From Gammaproteobacteria bacterium UBA3067 (GTDB lineage: Bacteria > Pseudomonadota > Gammaproteobacteria > Pseudomonadales > UBA3067), in the NCBI GenBank assembly GCA_002366835.1, contig DFBZ01000033.1, forward strand, positions 1 through 16,939: 16,939 nt of DNA, given 5' to 3'. Shown one piece after another: positions 1 to 7,173 of the stretch (position 1 is the first letter of the stretch; the number at the start of each line of letters is the position of its first letter). Below the pieces are notes generated by a model. It saw nothing but the letters and a program-made list of their open reading frames with translations, was not told where the DNA came from and did no database searches. Position numbers and translations under genes: made by a program.

Positions 1-131
1 TGCCCGCAAAGGTAGGCTCGCCTGACGCAGCGGGAGACGACATGGTAATAGGGGGTGTCGCTTACGGAGACAAGTTGTTTTCGGGGCTGCGTCGTGGATA
101 GGCTCTCTGTCTTGCTCTTTGTGCTGTTCAT
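1..131 (-). CDS. IS200-like/REP-associated tyrosine transposase, N-terminal fragment
   Basis: Reading the minus strand from an ATG at 131-129 gives an open frame to the window edge (43 full codons, gene continues to the left). Residues about 17-43 read PRKQLVSVSDTPYYHVVSRC followed by VRRAYLCG. This matches the N-terminus I know from Y1_Tnp-domain proteins of the REP-associated group (RAYT), where a PYYHxVSRCVRRAFLCG block is typical. The catalytic HUH motif and Tyr lie outside the window, so activity cannot be judged. An in-frame ATG at 161-159 is an alternative start, and neither start has a clear ribosome-binding site. These proteins are single-strand DNA nucleases thought to mobilise REP palindromes, and a REP-like hairpin is present at 3192-3231. 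The + strand frame over the same bases gives only an unrecognisable 32-codon tail. Confidence 0.75.
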   Translation of the reverse strand, partial: MNSTKSKTESLSTTQPRKQLVSVSDTPYYHVVSRCVRRAYLCG

Positions 132-459
132 GCGAACAGTGTGGAGGAGGAGTGAGCCCATTGGCAAGAGCAGAATTTTTTATAGCTAATATTGATATGT
201 CCGCGCTTTTCAGCGCTTTGTCATATTGGAAATCTCATACAATATGCGATAAGTTTGAGCTAATCGCATGCCTGTCCACTGGCTTCTCTTAAGTCTAAAT
301 CTGACTTAGTGTTTCGTAAGCAACTGGTGATAGAAGCACTGAAATTAAAGAAAATTATATAAGGCATAATTGGCGCATAAACGTGAACGCCAGCGGAAAT
401 AAAGGCATACAGGTAGGGATAGAAGTTGAACTGTCACGAAAGGAGGCTGATCAAAAATC
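132..459. other. Intergenic spacer between the divergent transposase and MFS genes
   Basis: No convincing gene is seen. It presumably holds divergent promoters for the transposase fragment and the MFS gene, but no strong -35/-10 pair stands out. Two small dyads occur: an imperfect one at about 187-216 (ATATG...GCGC-TTTTCA-GCGC...CATAT) and a 7-bp pair ATGCGAT/ATCGCAT at 244-250 and 263-269. An AGGAGG at 441-446 precedes the MFS start. Confidence 0.5.
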
Positions 460-1680
460 ATGACCTTACCACCCAGTAAGCCAGAATCATCAGCTTCTAT
501 CACGGGTAGTTATCGGGGTTTGCCGAAAAGCATTTGGGTGCTTGGATTTGTCTCAATGCTGATGGATACCTCCTCCGAGCTTATCCACAGTCTGCTCCCT
601 ATCTTTATGACCTCGGTGCTCGGTGCATCCATGCTCACGGTTGGGATAATAGAAGGTATTGCCGAGGCCACAGCGGCCATTGCCAAAGTGTTTTCCGGCG
701 TGGCAAGCGACTACTTCAGGAAACGTAAATTTTTGGTCGTGCTCGGCTACGCACTGGCAGCCATCACCAAGCCTGTATTTCCCCTCGCGACAAGCATCGA
801 ATGGGTTTTCGGTGCGCGCATTGTTGACCGTATTGGTAAAGGCATCCGTGGAGCGCCGCGTGATGCGCTGGTCGCCGACATCGTAGCGCCGAAGATGCGC
901 GGCGCAGCTTATGGCCTGCGCCAGGCGCTCGATTCGGTCGGGGCCTTTGTTGGGCCGTTGCTCGCGGTTGCTTTAATGATTTACTTGGCGAACGACATTA
1001 AATCCGTATTGTGGGTCGCGGTGGTTCCTGCTTTCCTTGCAGTGCTGTTGCTGATCATTGCCGTGCGCGAGCCTGATCGCGCGCAACCTGTCACGGCCCA
1101 GGAAAATTTTCTATCCTTCGCTAAGGTGAAGCAGTTGCCCTTGCGGTATTGGCAAATTATCGCACTGGGAGCCATCTTTACCCTTGCGCGTTTCAGTGAG
1201 GCATTTTTGATTCTTCGTGCTCAGGATATCGGGCTTGCTATCGAATACGTACCCGCGATCATGATTGTAATGAATATTGTCTACGCCTTATTTGCGTACC
1301 CGGCAGGTGCTGCAGCCGACCGGTTTCCCGCCAGAACCCTGCTGCTGCTGGGGCTTGGGGTGCTTATCGCAGCAGATGCCCTATTGGTGGTTGCCGCATC
1401 ACCTTCGGTCGTGTTCCTGGGTGCGGGATTCTGGGGCCTGCACATGGCGTTAACCCAGGGTTTGCTCTCGAAACTTGTTGCCGATACCTCTCCCCTTGAG
1501 CTTCGCGGCACTGCCTTTGGCATTTTTAATCTCGTGACTGGCGGTGCGCTCCTGCTGGCAAGTGTGCTAGCTGGTTTGTTGTGGGGTGCATTTGGTGCCT
1601 CGGCCACGTTTATTGCTGGCGCATCGTTCGCGGCTATCGCAGTAATGGGCCTGCTTCTTTATCGCCCTGGCAAGGGGTAA
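460..1680 (+). CDS. Major facilitator superfamily transporter, substrate unknown
   Basis: A 406-residue, strongly hydrophobic protein of the length and layout of a 12-helix MFS permease of the inner membrane. It shows the MFS loop 2-3 signature at about 80-90 (G-V-A-S-D-Y-F-R-K-R-K). A second conserved block at about 122-137 (DRIGKGIRGAPRDAL) is followed by RGAAYGLRQALDSVGAF, typical of a bacterial MFS subgroup usually annotated only as 'MFS transporter'. A central hydrophilic stretch at about 205-225 separates the two six-helix halves. The chosen ATG has AGGAGG 13 bases upstream, a rather long spacing. The gene is richer in G+C by eye than the zinc genes further right, and it has no close partner gene. 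The substrate cannot be told from sequence, and no link to zinc is visible. Confidence 0.85.
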   Translation: MTLPPSKPESSASITGSYRGLPKSIWVLGFVSMLMDTSSELIHSLLPIFMTSVLGASMLTVGIIEGIAEATAAIAKVFSGVASDYFRKRKFLVVLGYALAAITKPVFPLATSIEWVFGARIVDRIGKGIRGAPRDALVADIVAPKMRGAAYGLRQALDSVGAFVGPLLAVALMIYLANDIKSVLWVAVVPAFLAVLLLIIAVREPDRAQPVTAQENFLSFAKVKQLPLRYWQIIALGAIFTLARFSEAFLILRAQDIGLAIEYVPAIMIVMNIVYALFAYPAGAAADRFPARTLLLLGLGVLIAADALLVVAASPSVVFLGAGFWGLHMALTQGLLSKLVADTSPLELRGTAFGIFNLVTGGALLLASVLAGLLWGAFGASATFIAGASFAAIAVMGLLLYRPGKG

Positions 1681-2044
1681 AGGCCGGGGAGGTGACGAGG
1701 CTAGCCAAGGAGTAGGTTGCTGTTTGTGGTTTGCAGCTTCTAAGCTAGCAGAGTGGTGATGCTTTAAAGCGCACGTAAAAGGAGAGTGTGGAAAAATGGA
1801 AATAAAGGGGGCGCGTGATGAATTAATATAGTTTTAGCGGCAAGGCTTGTCAGAAGGGACTGTAGGTGCCGGAAGAAATGGCTAATTTAATCCGCTGCAA
1901 TGGCTTTCCGGGTAGATTCGCAGCATCAGTCTACGAGGGCGCGGGCCGCTGATGGAAAACTTTCGCTGGACTCGGACACAAAACAGCATTTATTCTATGC
2001 TCAGTCTAACGGTTGTTGTCACATGTTTAACAGGGAGAATTAGC
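1681..2044. other. Intergenic spacer, no gene recognised
   Basis: This stretch lies between the MFS stop and the chosen glycosidase start. I see no conserved ORF, tRNA or clear terminator. The 10-mer GAGTAGGTTG at 1710-1719 is identical to the start of the REP-like hairpin at 3191, but here it has no matching right arm, so it may be chance or a decayed repeat. A GGAGAG precedes an 11-codon ORF at 1797, too short to call. Confidence 0.45.
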
Positions 2045-3127
2045 ATGCGTAAGATCTCTTGTATACTCGTTATCAGCCTTGCATTGTTAGGCACTCTGGC
2101 CCACGGAAAACCTTTCAGGTTAGGCCCAGAGAATCAAACCAACTGCTCGGCAAATTCACCAGCCCAGGCGCCAGCCGGATTCATGTGGGGAATCACCGCC
2201 TATCACATCCCCCTGCCTGATTATGAGCTCTACCCCGATGACTTTGTTGTCATGGCGCAAAACGGTATCCGTTGGATCCGAGTTGACTATGCCTGGAAGC
2301 GCATCGAGCCAGTACGAGGTGAACCCTATGATTTCAGCTACTTCGACATGGTGACCGAGGAGGCTACGCGTAATGGCATCCAGATCATCGCTCAAATCGG
2401 CAACGGCTATAACCGGGACAGAGCTGTCTCACCGGAGTGGACGGGAGACCTGAGGATCGGCGAGTACCTGGATGTTCTCGACGGATACTCCCGAGCAGTC
2501 GTCGAGCGTTATCATGGCACCATTAAACATTGGTCGCTGGAGAACCAACTTAATTTGGATTATTACCAAGCGTGGATTTCCAACTCACGAGCCCACCCGT
2601 GGTCGGTCATTTCCAAAATGCGCATCATTCACACTCTGAACAATGCGGTAAAGCAAATCGACCAGACTGCAATCACGGTGCTATCGGTCTTGGCCGTTCC
2701 TGGATACCAATGGTTTATCAAAAAGATGTCGCTGATCGCGGATTTCGATCTCGTGGGCCTGCACTATTATCCTGCCGTCGTTACGCCCGTCACGGAGGGT
2801 TTTGAAAACGATGTCTGCGACCTCGTCACCAAAGCTAAATCGGCCAGTGGCGGTAAACCGGTGATCTTCCTGGAAACAGGTTTCAAATCGGATGGCGGTG
2901 AGGGCCACACTCCAGAAACACAACAGCTTTTCTTGCGGAATATAGCGGAATATGCACTGCAAGCTGGCGCGGTCGGTTTTTTCTGGTACGAATATCTGGA
3001 TAATCCTAACGAGCCTCAAGACCGACAACGCTATAGCGGGCTGCTGGAAGAAGATCGCTCCCCCAAGCTTGGCTGGTTTGAATACGGGAGTGTCATCCAG
3101 CAGTACGGCAGTGAGCCCCACCCGTAA
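2045..3127 (+). CDS. Secreted TIM-barrel glycoside hydrolase-like protein
   Basis: The frame is open from 1952, but the ATG at 2045 is preferred. It follows AGGGAGA and begins a good signal peptide (Met-Arg-Lys, a hydrophobic core, then Leu-Ala-His-Gly at about 18-21), giving 360 residues. The rest looks like a clan GH-A (beta/alpha)8 glycosidase: GIRWIRVDYAWKRIEP in an early strand, HWSLENQLN at about 162-170 where the family has the acid/base Glu after Asn, HYYP near 242, and PVIFLETGF with the probable nucleophile Glu277. FFWYEYLD and a late GLL lie near the C-terminus. The acid/base position appears to be Gln168 rather than Glu, though the neighbouring Glu166 could confuse the alignment. 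Substrate and exact GH family are not recognised. It is probably exported, acting on polysaccharide or glycan. No partner genes are nearby. Confidence 0.7.
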   Translation: MRKISCILVISLALLGTLAHGKPFRLGPENQTNCSANSPAQAPAGFMWGITAYHIPLPDYELYPDDFVVMAQNGIRWIRVDYAWKRIEPVRGEPYDFSYFDMVTEEATRNGIQIIAQIGNGYNRDRAVSPEWTGDLRIGEYLDVLDGYSRAVVERYHGTIKHWSLENQLNLDYYQAWISNSRAHPWSVISKMRIIHTLNNAVKQIDQTAITVLSVLAVPGYQWFIKKMSLIADFDLVGLHYYPAVVTPVTEGFENDVCDLVTKAKSASGGKPVIFLETGFKSDGGEGHTPETQQLFLRNIAEYALQAGAVGFFWYEYLDNPNEPQDRQRYSGLLEEDRSPKLGWFEYGSVIQQYGSEPHP

Positions 3128-3191
3128 CAAGTTGGGTCAGCATTTCTTTGGCGCTCTAACGCGCTGAATAATATGTGATATCTGGAAAACG

Positions 3192-3231
3192 AGTAGGTTG
3201 GATGCCGCTTGATGGTGGCATCCAACCTACT
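3192..3231. repeat. REP-like perfect hairpin
   Basis: AGTAGGTTGGATGCC at 3192-3206 is exactly complementary to GGCATCCAACCTACT at 3217-3231. The 10-base interior can add three more pairs (two of them G-T), leaving a four-base loop. The GTAG at the foot resembles the tetranucleotide described next to REP elements that are recognised by REP-associated transposases. Because it follows the glycosidase gene it could also act as a bidirectional terminator. However, no run of T is adjacent and the sequence character favours a dispersed palindrome. Confidence 0.6.
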
Positions 3232-3559
3232 GTTTAATCATGTGTGAAAAGAAGTACGTCAAAATTGGTTCTGCGCTGCTCAAAAGCCGCTTACGCTGCG
3301 TTTGATGGGTCGGTAATGTTTTGTTGGTTCTGTCGGTTTCACCCTGCCTCGTAATTGTGATTACTGCCTGGATTAGGAAAAGTCTCGTGGTACAGGGCGC
3401 ATTTTGCAATGTGCGCTTCTTCGCTGAACCCGCCATTGTCACGTGCATCGACGTCGTTCGCGAAAACGATGTAGGTAGGCAATACGAACGCATATCTTTA
3501 TGCGGTCTTCGTTTTATATAGAGAGGCGCTTGCCAGTGCCAGTTACGGCTCTAAAGCGC

Positions 3560-3588
3560 TTGTGCGTTATATTGTTACGTTATATCAT
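3560..3588 (+). promoter_or_regulatory. Possible sigma-70 promoter of the porin-znuAB operon
   Basis: TTGTGC at 3560-3565 and TATCAT at 3583-3588 are 17 bases apart, each a partial match to the -35 and -10 consensus. The -10 lies inside the Zur-like palindrome, which would let a bound repressor block RNA polymerase. The assignment is by eye. Confidence 0.35.
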
Positions 3589-3598
3589 AACATTTGTT
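3574..3598. promoter_or_regulatory. Zur box upstream of the zinc uptake operon
   Basis: The core GTTATATCATAAC at 3579-3591 is a 5-3-5 inverted repeat (GTTAT/ATAAC) with the arm sequence and spacing of the gammaproteobacterial Zur consensus (GTTATANNATAAC type). It is followed by ATTT, as in the extended consensus. It lies 34 bases before the porin start, and a Zur gene is present in the same window. Zinc-loaded Zur binding here would shut off the porin, binding protein and permease when zinc is sufficient. Confidence 0.7.
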
Positions 3599-3624
3599 TC
3601 AGGCTTAACTAAATCGGAGTAGAA

Positions 3625-4869
3625 ATGAAATCACATACCGCACTCGCCAGCGTGACGTTGGCTGTTCTATCTATCAGCGCCTTTCCTGCCGCCGCTGGAA
3701 AAATATCGGGCAATGAGTTTAACCCTGCCATCAGTCTCATTCTTGATGGACGATATACCGACATAGATAACAGCGAACTTGAGTTGCCAGGCTTTCAGCT
3801 GGGTGGTGAAGCGGGCTTGCCTGATAATGGTTTTTCTACAGGCCACAACGAGCTGTCAATCTCTGCCAATATTGATGACAAGTTTTACGGATCAATGACA
3901 TCTGCCATTGTTTATGAAGAGGGTGAAACAGAAATTGAACTTGAAGAAGCCTATATTGAAACTCTAAAGCTAGGTTCGGGTTTTACAATAAAGGGCGGTC
4001 GCTTTTTATCGAGTGTCGGTTATCTGAATAGCATACATGACCATGCTCATGATTTTGCAGATCGTCCCTTGGTTTATGATGCGCTATTTGGTGGGCATTT
4101 AGTTGATACCGGCGTACAGGTTCGATGGATCGCTCCCACTGATTTATATCTTAATTTTGGCGCTGAGGTGACTTCGGGTAGTGAGTTTCCAGGCGGTGAA
4201 AATGAAGGCGGTAACAAGGGCTTGGCATTTTTTATTAAAACCGGTGGAGATATAAACATCAGCTCCAGTTGGCAACTCGGTGCAAGTTACTACCAGTCTG
4301 AATTTGATGTGCGTGAAGCGGGCGGGCACCACCATGGTGGCGAAGAAGCTGGTGCAGACAACGAGCTGTTGAATGGCGATGTCGATGTTGCAGGTCTTGA
4401 TTTGGTTTATAAATGGGCCCCAAATGGTAACAGCAAGCGCATCAACTTTAAGCTTCAGGCCGAGTATTTTGTTAAAAATGAGAAAGGGTCTGCTGAGTTT
4501 TCTGAAGACGCCGGTATGGCTGAGGCTAACTACGATGGCGAACAAGCAGGATATTACATACAAGGGGTTTATCAGTTCATGCCTGCATGGCGAGTAGGTC
4601 TTCGCTATGATCAACTTTCCGCCGATAACACCATTACTGATTTCGTCGATGGAGGAATCGATGAGGACGAATTTTTGGAAGAATCAGGTCTTGGTGTTGA
4701 AGGCGATGACCCCACAAAAAGTAGCTTGATGGTGGATTACATTCCTAGTCACTTCAGTCGTATTCGTATGCAATACAGCAAGCTAGATGGCGGTCATTCA
4801 GATACGAATGACATGATTATTCTTCAATATACGATGAGCCTGGGGTCCCACGGCGCTCACACATTTTAA
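3625..4869 (+). CDS. Outer-membrane beta-barrel (porin-like) protein with His-rich loop, zinc-associated
   Basis: A 414-residue protein with a clear Sec signal peptide (cleavage near Ala-Ala-Ala-Gly, residues 22-25). Alternating hydrophobic/polar strands follow, ending in a short C-terminal strand with Phe as last residue, as expected of an outer-membrane barrel. It has no TonB box or plug that I can see, so it looks porin-like rather than a TonB-dependent receptor. Possible metal-collecting features are HDHAHDFAD in the first third, and at 235-237 three His inside a Gly/Glu/Asp-rich loop (GGHHHGGEEAGADNE). GGAG five bases before the ATG is a good ribosome-binding site. It is first in an operon with the ZnuA-like gene 12 bases downstream and sits behind a Zur box. 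It may therefore help zinc cross the outer membrane. That role is inferred from context. Confidence 0.75.
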   Translation: MKSHTALASVTLAVLSISAFPAAAGKISGNEFNPAISLILDGRYTDIDNSELELPGFQLGGEAGLPDNGFSTGHNELSISANIDDKFYGSMTSAIVYEEGETEIELEEAYIETLKLGSGFTIKGGRFLSSVGYLNSIHDHAHDFADRPLVYDALFGGHLVDTGVQVRWIAPTDLYLNFGAEVTSGSEFPGGENEGGNKGLAFFIKTGGDINISSSWQLGASYYQSEFDVREAGGHHHGGEEAGADNELLNGDVDVAGLDLVYKWAPNGNSKRINFKLQAEYFVKNEKGSAEFSEDAGMAEANYDGEQAGYYIQGVYQFMPAWRVGLRYDQLSADNTITDFVDGGIDEDEFLEESGLGVEGDDPTKSSLMVDYIPSHFSRIRMQYSKLDGGHSDTNDMIILQYTMSLGSHGAHTF

Positions 4870-4881
4870 TGGGAGGATGAT

Positions 4882-5787
4882 ATGAAAATAGTTACAACTG
4901 CTGTCAGTTTTACTTTGTTGCTATTCAGCTTGTCGGCCTCTGCCAAAGTTAATGTATTTGCATGTGAGCCGGAATGGAAGGCATTGGTAGAAACCTTGGG
5001 TGGTGAGCATGTGAAGGCTTTTGCAGCGACAAGTGCTTTTCAAGACCCTCACTATGTCGAGGCTCGTCCCTCGCTTATCGCGAAAACACGCCAAGCTGAT
5101 TTGTTAGTCTGCACAGGAGCTGAGCTTGAAGTGGGTTGGCTGCCTTTATTATTGCGGCAATCTGGTAACGCATCTATTCAGGAGAGTGAGCTTGGTTTTT
5201 TTCTCGCTGCAGAACAGGTTGAGCGAATTGAAATACCCACTGTACTTGATCGTAGCCAAGGTGATGTCCATGCCTCGGGTAATCCTCATGTGCACTGGGG
5301 GCCATACCGTTTATTAGCTATAGCGAAAGCACTTTCTGAGCGCTTAATCCGTATAGATAGTGACAACACTGATGACTACCAAGCAAACTTTCGCGCATTC
5401 GAGGGGATGTGGAAAAAACAAATTAAATCGTGGGAAACACAAGCAGCGCAGCTAAAAGGTAAAAAAGTGATCGTGTACCACAAGAACTGGAGCTACATGA
5501 TGAACTGGCTCGGCATCGAAGCCATAGGTGACTTGGAGCCAAAACCAGGAATACCACCAACAAGCGCACATTTAGCTAGCTTGCTTAAAAAGGTTCGTTC
5601 GACAGGAGCAGATTATATTTTAGTCGCCAACTATCAAAATGATAAAGGTGCGCTTTGGCTTAGTCAGAAAACCAATGTTCCCGTGATTAATTTACCTTTT
5701 ACTGTGGGTGGTAGCGAAAAGGCCACCGATCTGGTGTCGCTGTATAACGAGGTGCTCACGAGATTAACTACCGGTGTGCAGCAATGA
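4882..5787 (+). CDS. znuA: ZnuA-like periplasmic metal-binding protein of an ABC importer
   Basis: A 301-residue cluster A-I substrate-binding protein (ZnuA/TroA family) with a signal peptide ending near Ser-Ala-Ser-Ala (18-21). Likely zinc ligands are His57 (QDPHY), His136 or His138 (GNPHVHWG) and His200 (VYHKNW), the three-His pattern of zinc rather than manganese carriers. The later LEPKPGIPPTSAH block (219-230) is typical of the family. Unlike E. coli ZnuA it lacks a long His/Asp-rich mobile loop; the only His cluster is near 130-138. A GGGAGG site lies five bases before the ATG. The gene follows the porin gene by 12 bases and overlaps the permease gene by four (ATGA), so all three should be cotranscribed. 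It would bind periplasmic zinc and deliver it to the downstream permease. Confidence 0.85.
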   Translation: MKIVTTAVSFTLLLFSLSASAKVNVFACEPEWKALVETLGGEHVKAFAATSAFQDPHYVEARPSLIAKTRQADLLVCTGAELEVGWLPLLLRQSGNASIQESELGFFLAAEQVERIEIPTVLDRSQGDVHASGNPHVHWGPYRLLAIAKALSERLIRIDSDNTDDYQANFRAFEGMWKKQIKSWETQAAQLKGKKVIVYHKNWSYMMNWLGIEAIGDLEPKPGIPPTSAHLASLLKKVRSTGADYILVANYQNDKGALWLSQKTNVPVINLPFTVGGSEKATDLVSLYNEVLTRLTTGVQQ

Positions 5788-6578
5788 GTGAGTTAGTGCC
5801 GCAACTGGAAATATTGTGGCCAGCGATGATAGCGGGCTTACTCGTTTTAGCTACTCACGTGCCGCTTGGTCGCGAGGTATTGCACAGAGGCATTATTTTT
5901 TTGGATTTAGCCATCGCACAGACAGCGGCATTCGGTGTCGTGTTGGCGAATACATTCTGGATCGCTGGGCATGATGAGCACCACGCTATTTCCACCACTA
6001 TTATTGCCGTTTTAGCAGCAATAGTCGGGTCAATGATGCTCTACAGCATACGGAAGCTGGAAGTACGCTTGCAAGAAGCTTTTATCGGCGTTCTATTTGT
6101 TCTGATGGCAACGGGGATTATATTACTTTTGTCGGCAGACCCCCATGGAGGGGAGCGATTAAAAGAAATACTTGTTGGGCAAATTCTATGGCTACAGCCA
6201 AGTGATCTGATTCAGCTTTTCGTGGTGTCTGCCGTGACCTTGATTTTGTGGTTTTTAGGTCGGGAGAAAATAGGGGAATGGCTTTTTTATCCATTGTTTG
6301 CAATCACGATTACGTTGTCTACGCAGGTTGTTGGTGTTTATTTGGTTTTTGCCAGCCTGATTATTCCCGGTGTCAGTACGCTGCATCAGGAAAAACCCAT
6401 AGCTAAAGCTTATCTCATAGGTATTGCTGGTTATATTGTTGGCTTAATCGTTTCAGCGTCCGTTGACCTACCCGCTGGGGCAACCATTGTTTGGTGTTTA
6501 GTGATGATTGGCTGTCTTTATCTCGCATTTACTGGTGGGCTGAAAATAAAACAAAGCGATAGCCTTAAGGATCATTAG
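5784..6578 (+). CDS. znuB: ZnuB-like ABC-3 family metal permease
   Basis: A 264-residue hydrophobic inner-membrane protein of normal size for the ABC-3 (ZnuB/TroC) permease family, with about seven to eight apparent membrane segments. GIIFLDLAIAQTAAFGVVLA (about 36-55) is the conserved segment of this family, and FASLIIPGVSTL near 190-200 is the usual late motif. A short His stretch (HDEHHA) sits in the loop after the second segment. Its start overlaps the znuA-like stop (ATGA at 5784-5787), so translational coupling is likely. No znuC-type ATPase gene precedes, follows or is fused to it. The transporter therefore needs an ATPase encoded elsewhere. Regulation is probably through the Zur box upstream of the porin gene. 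Confidence 0.85.
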   Translation: MSELVPQLEILWPAMIAGLLVLATHVPLGREVLHRGIIFLDLAIAQTAAFGVVLANTFWIAGHDEHHAISTTIIAVLAAIVGSMMLYSIRKLEVRLQEAFIGVLFVLMATGIILLLSADPHGGERLKEILVGQILWLQPSDLIQLFVVSAVTLILWFLGREKIGEWLFYPLFAITITLSTQVVGVYLVFASLIIPGVSTLHQEKPIAKAYLIGIAGYIVGLIVSASVDLPAGATIVWCLVMIGCLYLAFTGGLKIKQSDSLKDH

Positions 6579-6691
6579 CCTGATGAAAAATAGATGATTT
6601 AAATTCCTGATATTTAATATTGATCTCGTAATTCTCAATCTTTACTAACACTCACACCCAATAAACGCATCGTTGTGTTTAGGTAGGTATC

Positions 6692-7153
6692 ATGAAAAAC
6701 ATTGACAGTATTATTCAGCATGCCGAACAACACTGTGCATCCCATGGTGCTCGCTTAACAGCAAAACGAAAACAGGTTTTGTCAGGGCTTATTCAATCCG
6801 AAAAGGCGCTTTCTGCTTATGAGTTAATAGCTGTTTGTAAAGAAAAGTATAACGAGGACATTCCTGCAATGTCGGTCTATCGTATTTTGGAGTTCCTGGT
6901 AGGTGAGCATTTGGTGCATAAGCTCAGTCTTGCAAACAAGTATATCGCGTGCGCGCACATCCGGTGTGATCATGCTCACGGAGCTCCGCAATTCTTAATT
7001 TGTCGAAACTGTAGCAAAGTGAAAGAAATTACCATCGAGTCCGCTACGATTTCCGAACTTCAGGAAAGCGTTCAGGAAGCTGGGTATAAGCTGATTAGCC
7101 CCCAGTTAGAAATGAGTTGCCTGTGTGAGGATTGCCTCACTCAGGCGGTATAA
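6692..7153 (+). CDS. zur: Zur, zinc-responsive Fur-family repressor
   Basis: A 153-residue Fur-family protein: an N-terminal winged helix with the recognition region MSVYRILEFLVGEHLVHKL (about 60-78), then a dimerisation domain. The structural zinc cysteines are Cys104/Cys107 (CRNC) and Cys145/Cys148 (CEDC), equivalent to E. coli Zur 103/106/143/146. His76, Cys87, His94 or His96 and Glu112 are candidates for the regulatory zinc site. This pattern and the zinc neighbours point to Zur rather than Fur. It would repress the Zur-box genes here when cytosolic zinc is adequate. The gene lies 113 bases after znuB with its own spacer, in which I see no Zur box, so autoregulation is not evident. The MerC-domain gene follows 20 bases downstream. 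Confidence 0.88.
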   Translation: MKNIDSIIQHAEQHCASHGARLTAKRKQVLSGLIQSEKALSAYELIAVCKEKYNEDIPAMSVYRILEFLVGEHLVHKLSLANKYIACAHIRCDHAHGAPQFLICRNCSKVKEITIESATISELQESVQEAGYKLISPQLEMSCLCEDCLTQAV

Positions 7154-7173
7154 CAAAACAAGGAAAGTACTCT

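Larger units (their letters stand above)
3128..3624. other. Intergenic spacer with repeats and the operator of the zinc uptake operon
   Basis: About 500 bases without a believable gene. It contains a perfect long hairpin at 3192-3231 and an imperfect hairpin at about 3281-3304 (CAAAAGCCGC-TTAC-GCTGCGTTTG). A weaker dyad lies at about 3485-3513 (ACGAA-CGCAT ... ATGCG-gtc-TTCGT). The Zur-box-like site just before the porin gene is also here. Overlapping short ORFs on both strands show no family resemblance. Confidence 0.5.

Noticed and set aside
3..101. Plus-strand open tail of 32 codons at the left edge
   Set aside because: It has no recognisable sequence, while the minus strand of the same bases reads a clear transposase N-terminus.
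1797..1832. 11-codon ORF after GGAGAG
   Set aside because: Too short to support. The ribosome-binding-site match may be chance in a purine-rich stretch.
1952..2044. 31-residue N-terminal extension of the glycosidase
   Set aside because: The internal ATG at 2045 has a better ribosome-binding site and starts a normal signal peptide that the extension would bury.
2681..3130. 149-codon minus-strand ORF inside the glycosidase gene
   Set aside because: It is an antisense shadow of a gene with clear family motifs and has no recognisable domain of its own.
3227..3521. Overlapping ORFs of 88 codons (minus, 3227-3493) and 66 codons (plus, 3321-3521)
   Set aside because: They oppose each other in a repeat-bearing spacer, show no ribosome-binding site or family pattern, and look like chance open frames.
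4144..4614. 156-codon minus-strand ORF inside the porin gene
   Set aside because: It is an antisense shadow; the sense frame has a signal peptide, a ribosome-binding site and barrel features.
6579..6691. Possible Zur box upstream of zur (GATATTTAATATTGATC)
   Set aside because: The arms are AT-rich but do not match GTTAT/ATAAC or form a good dyad.
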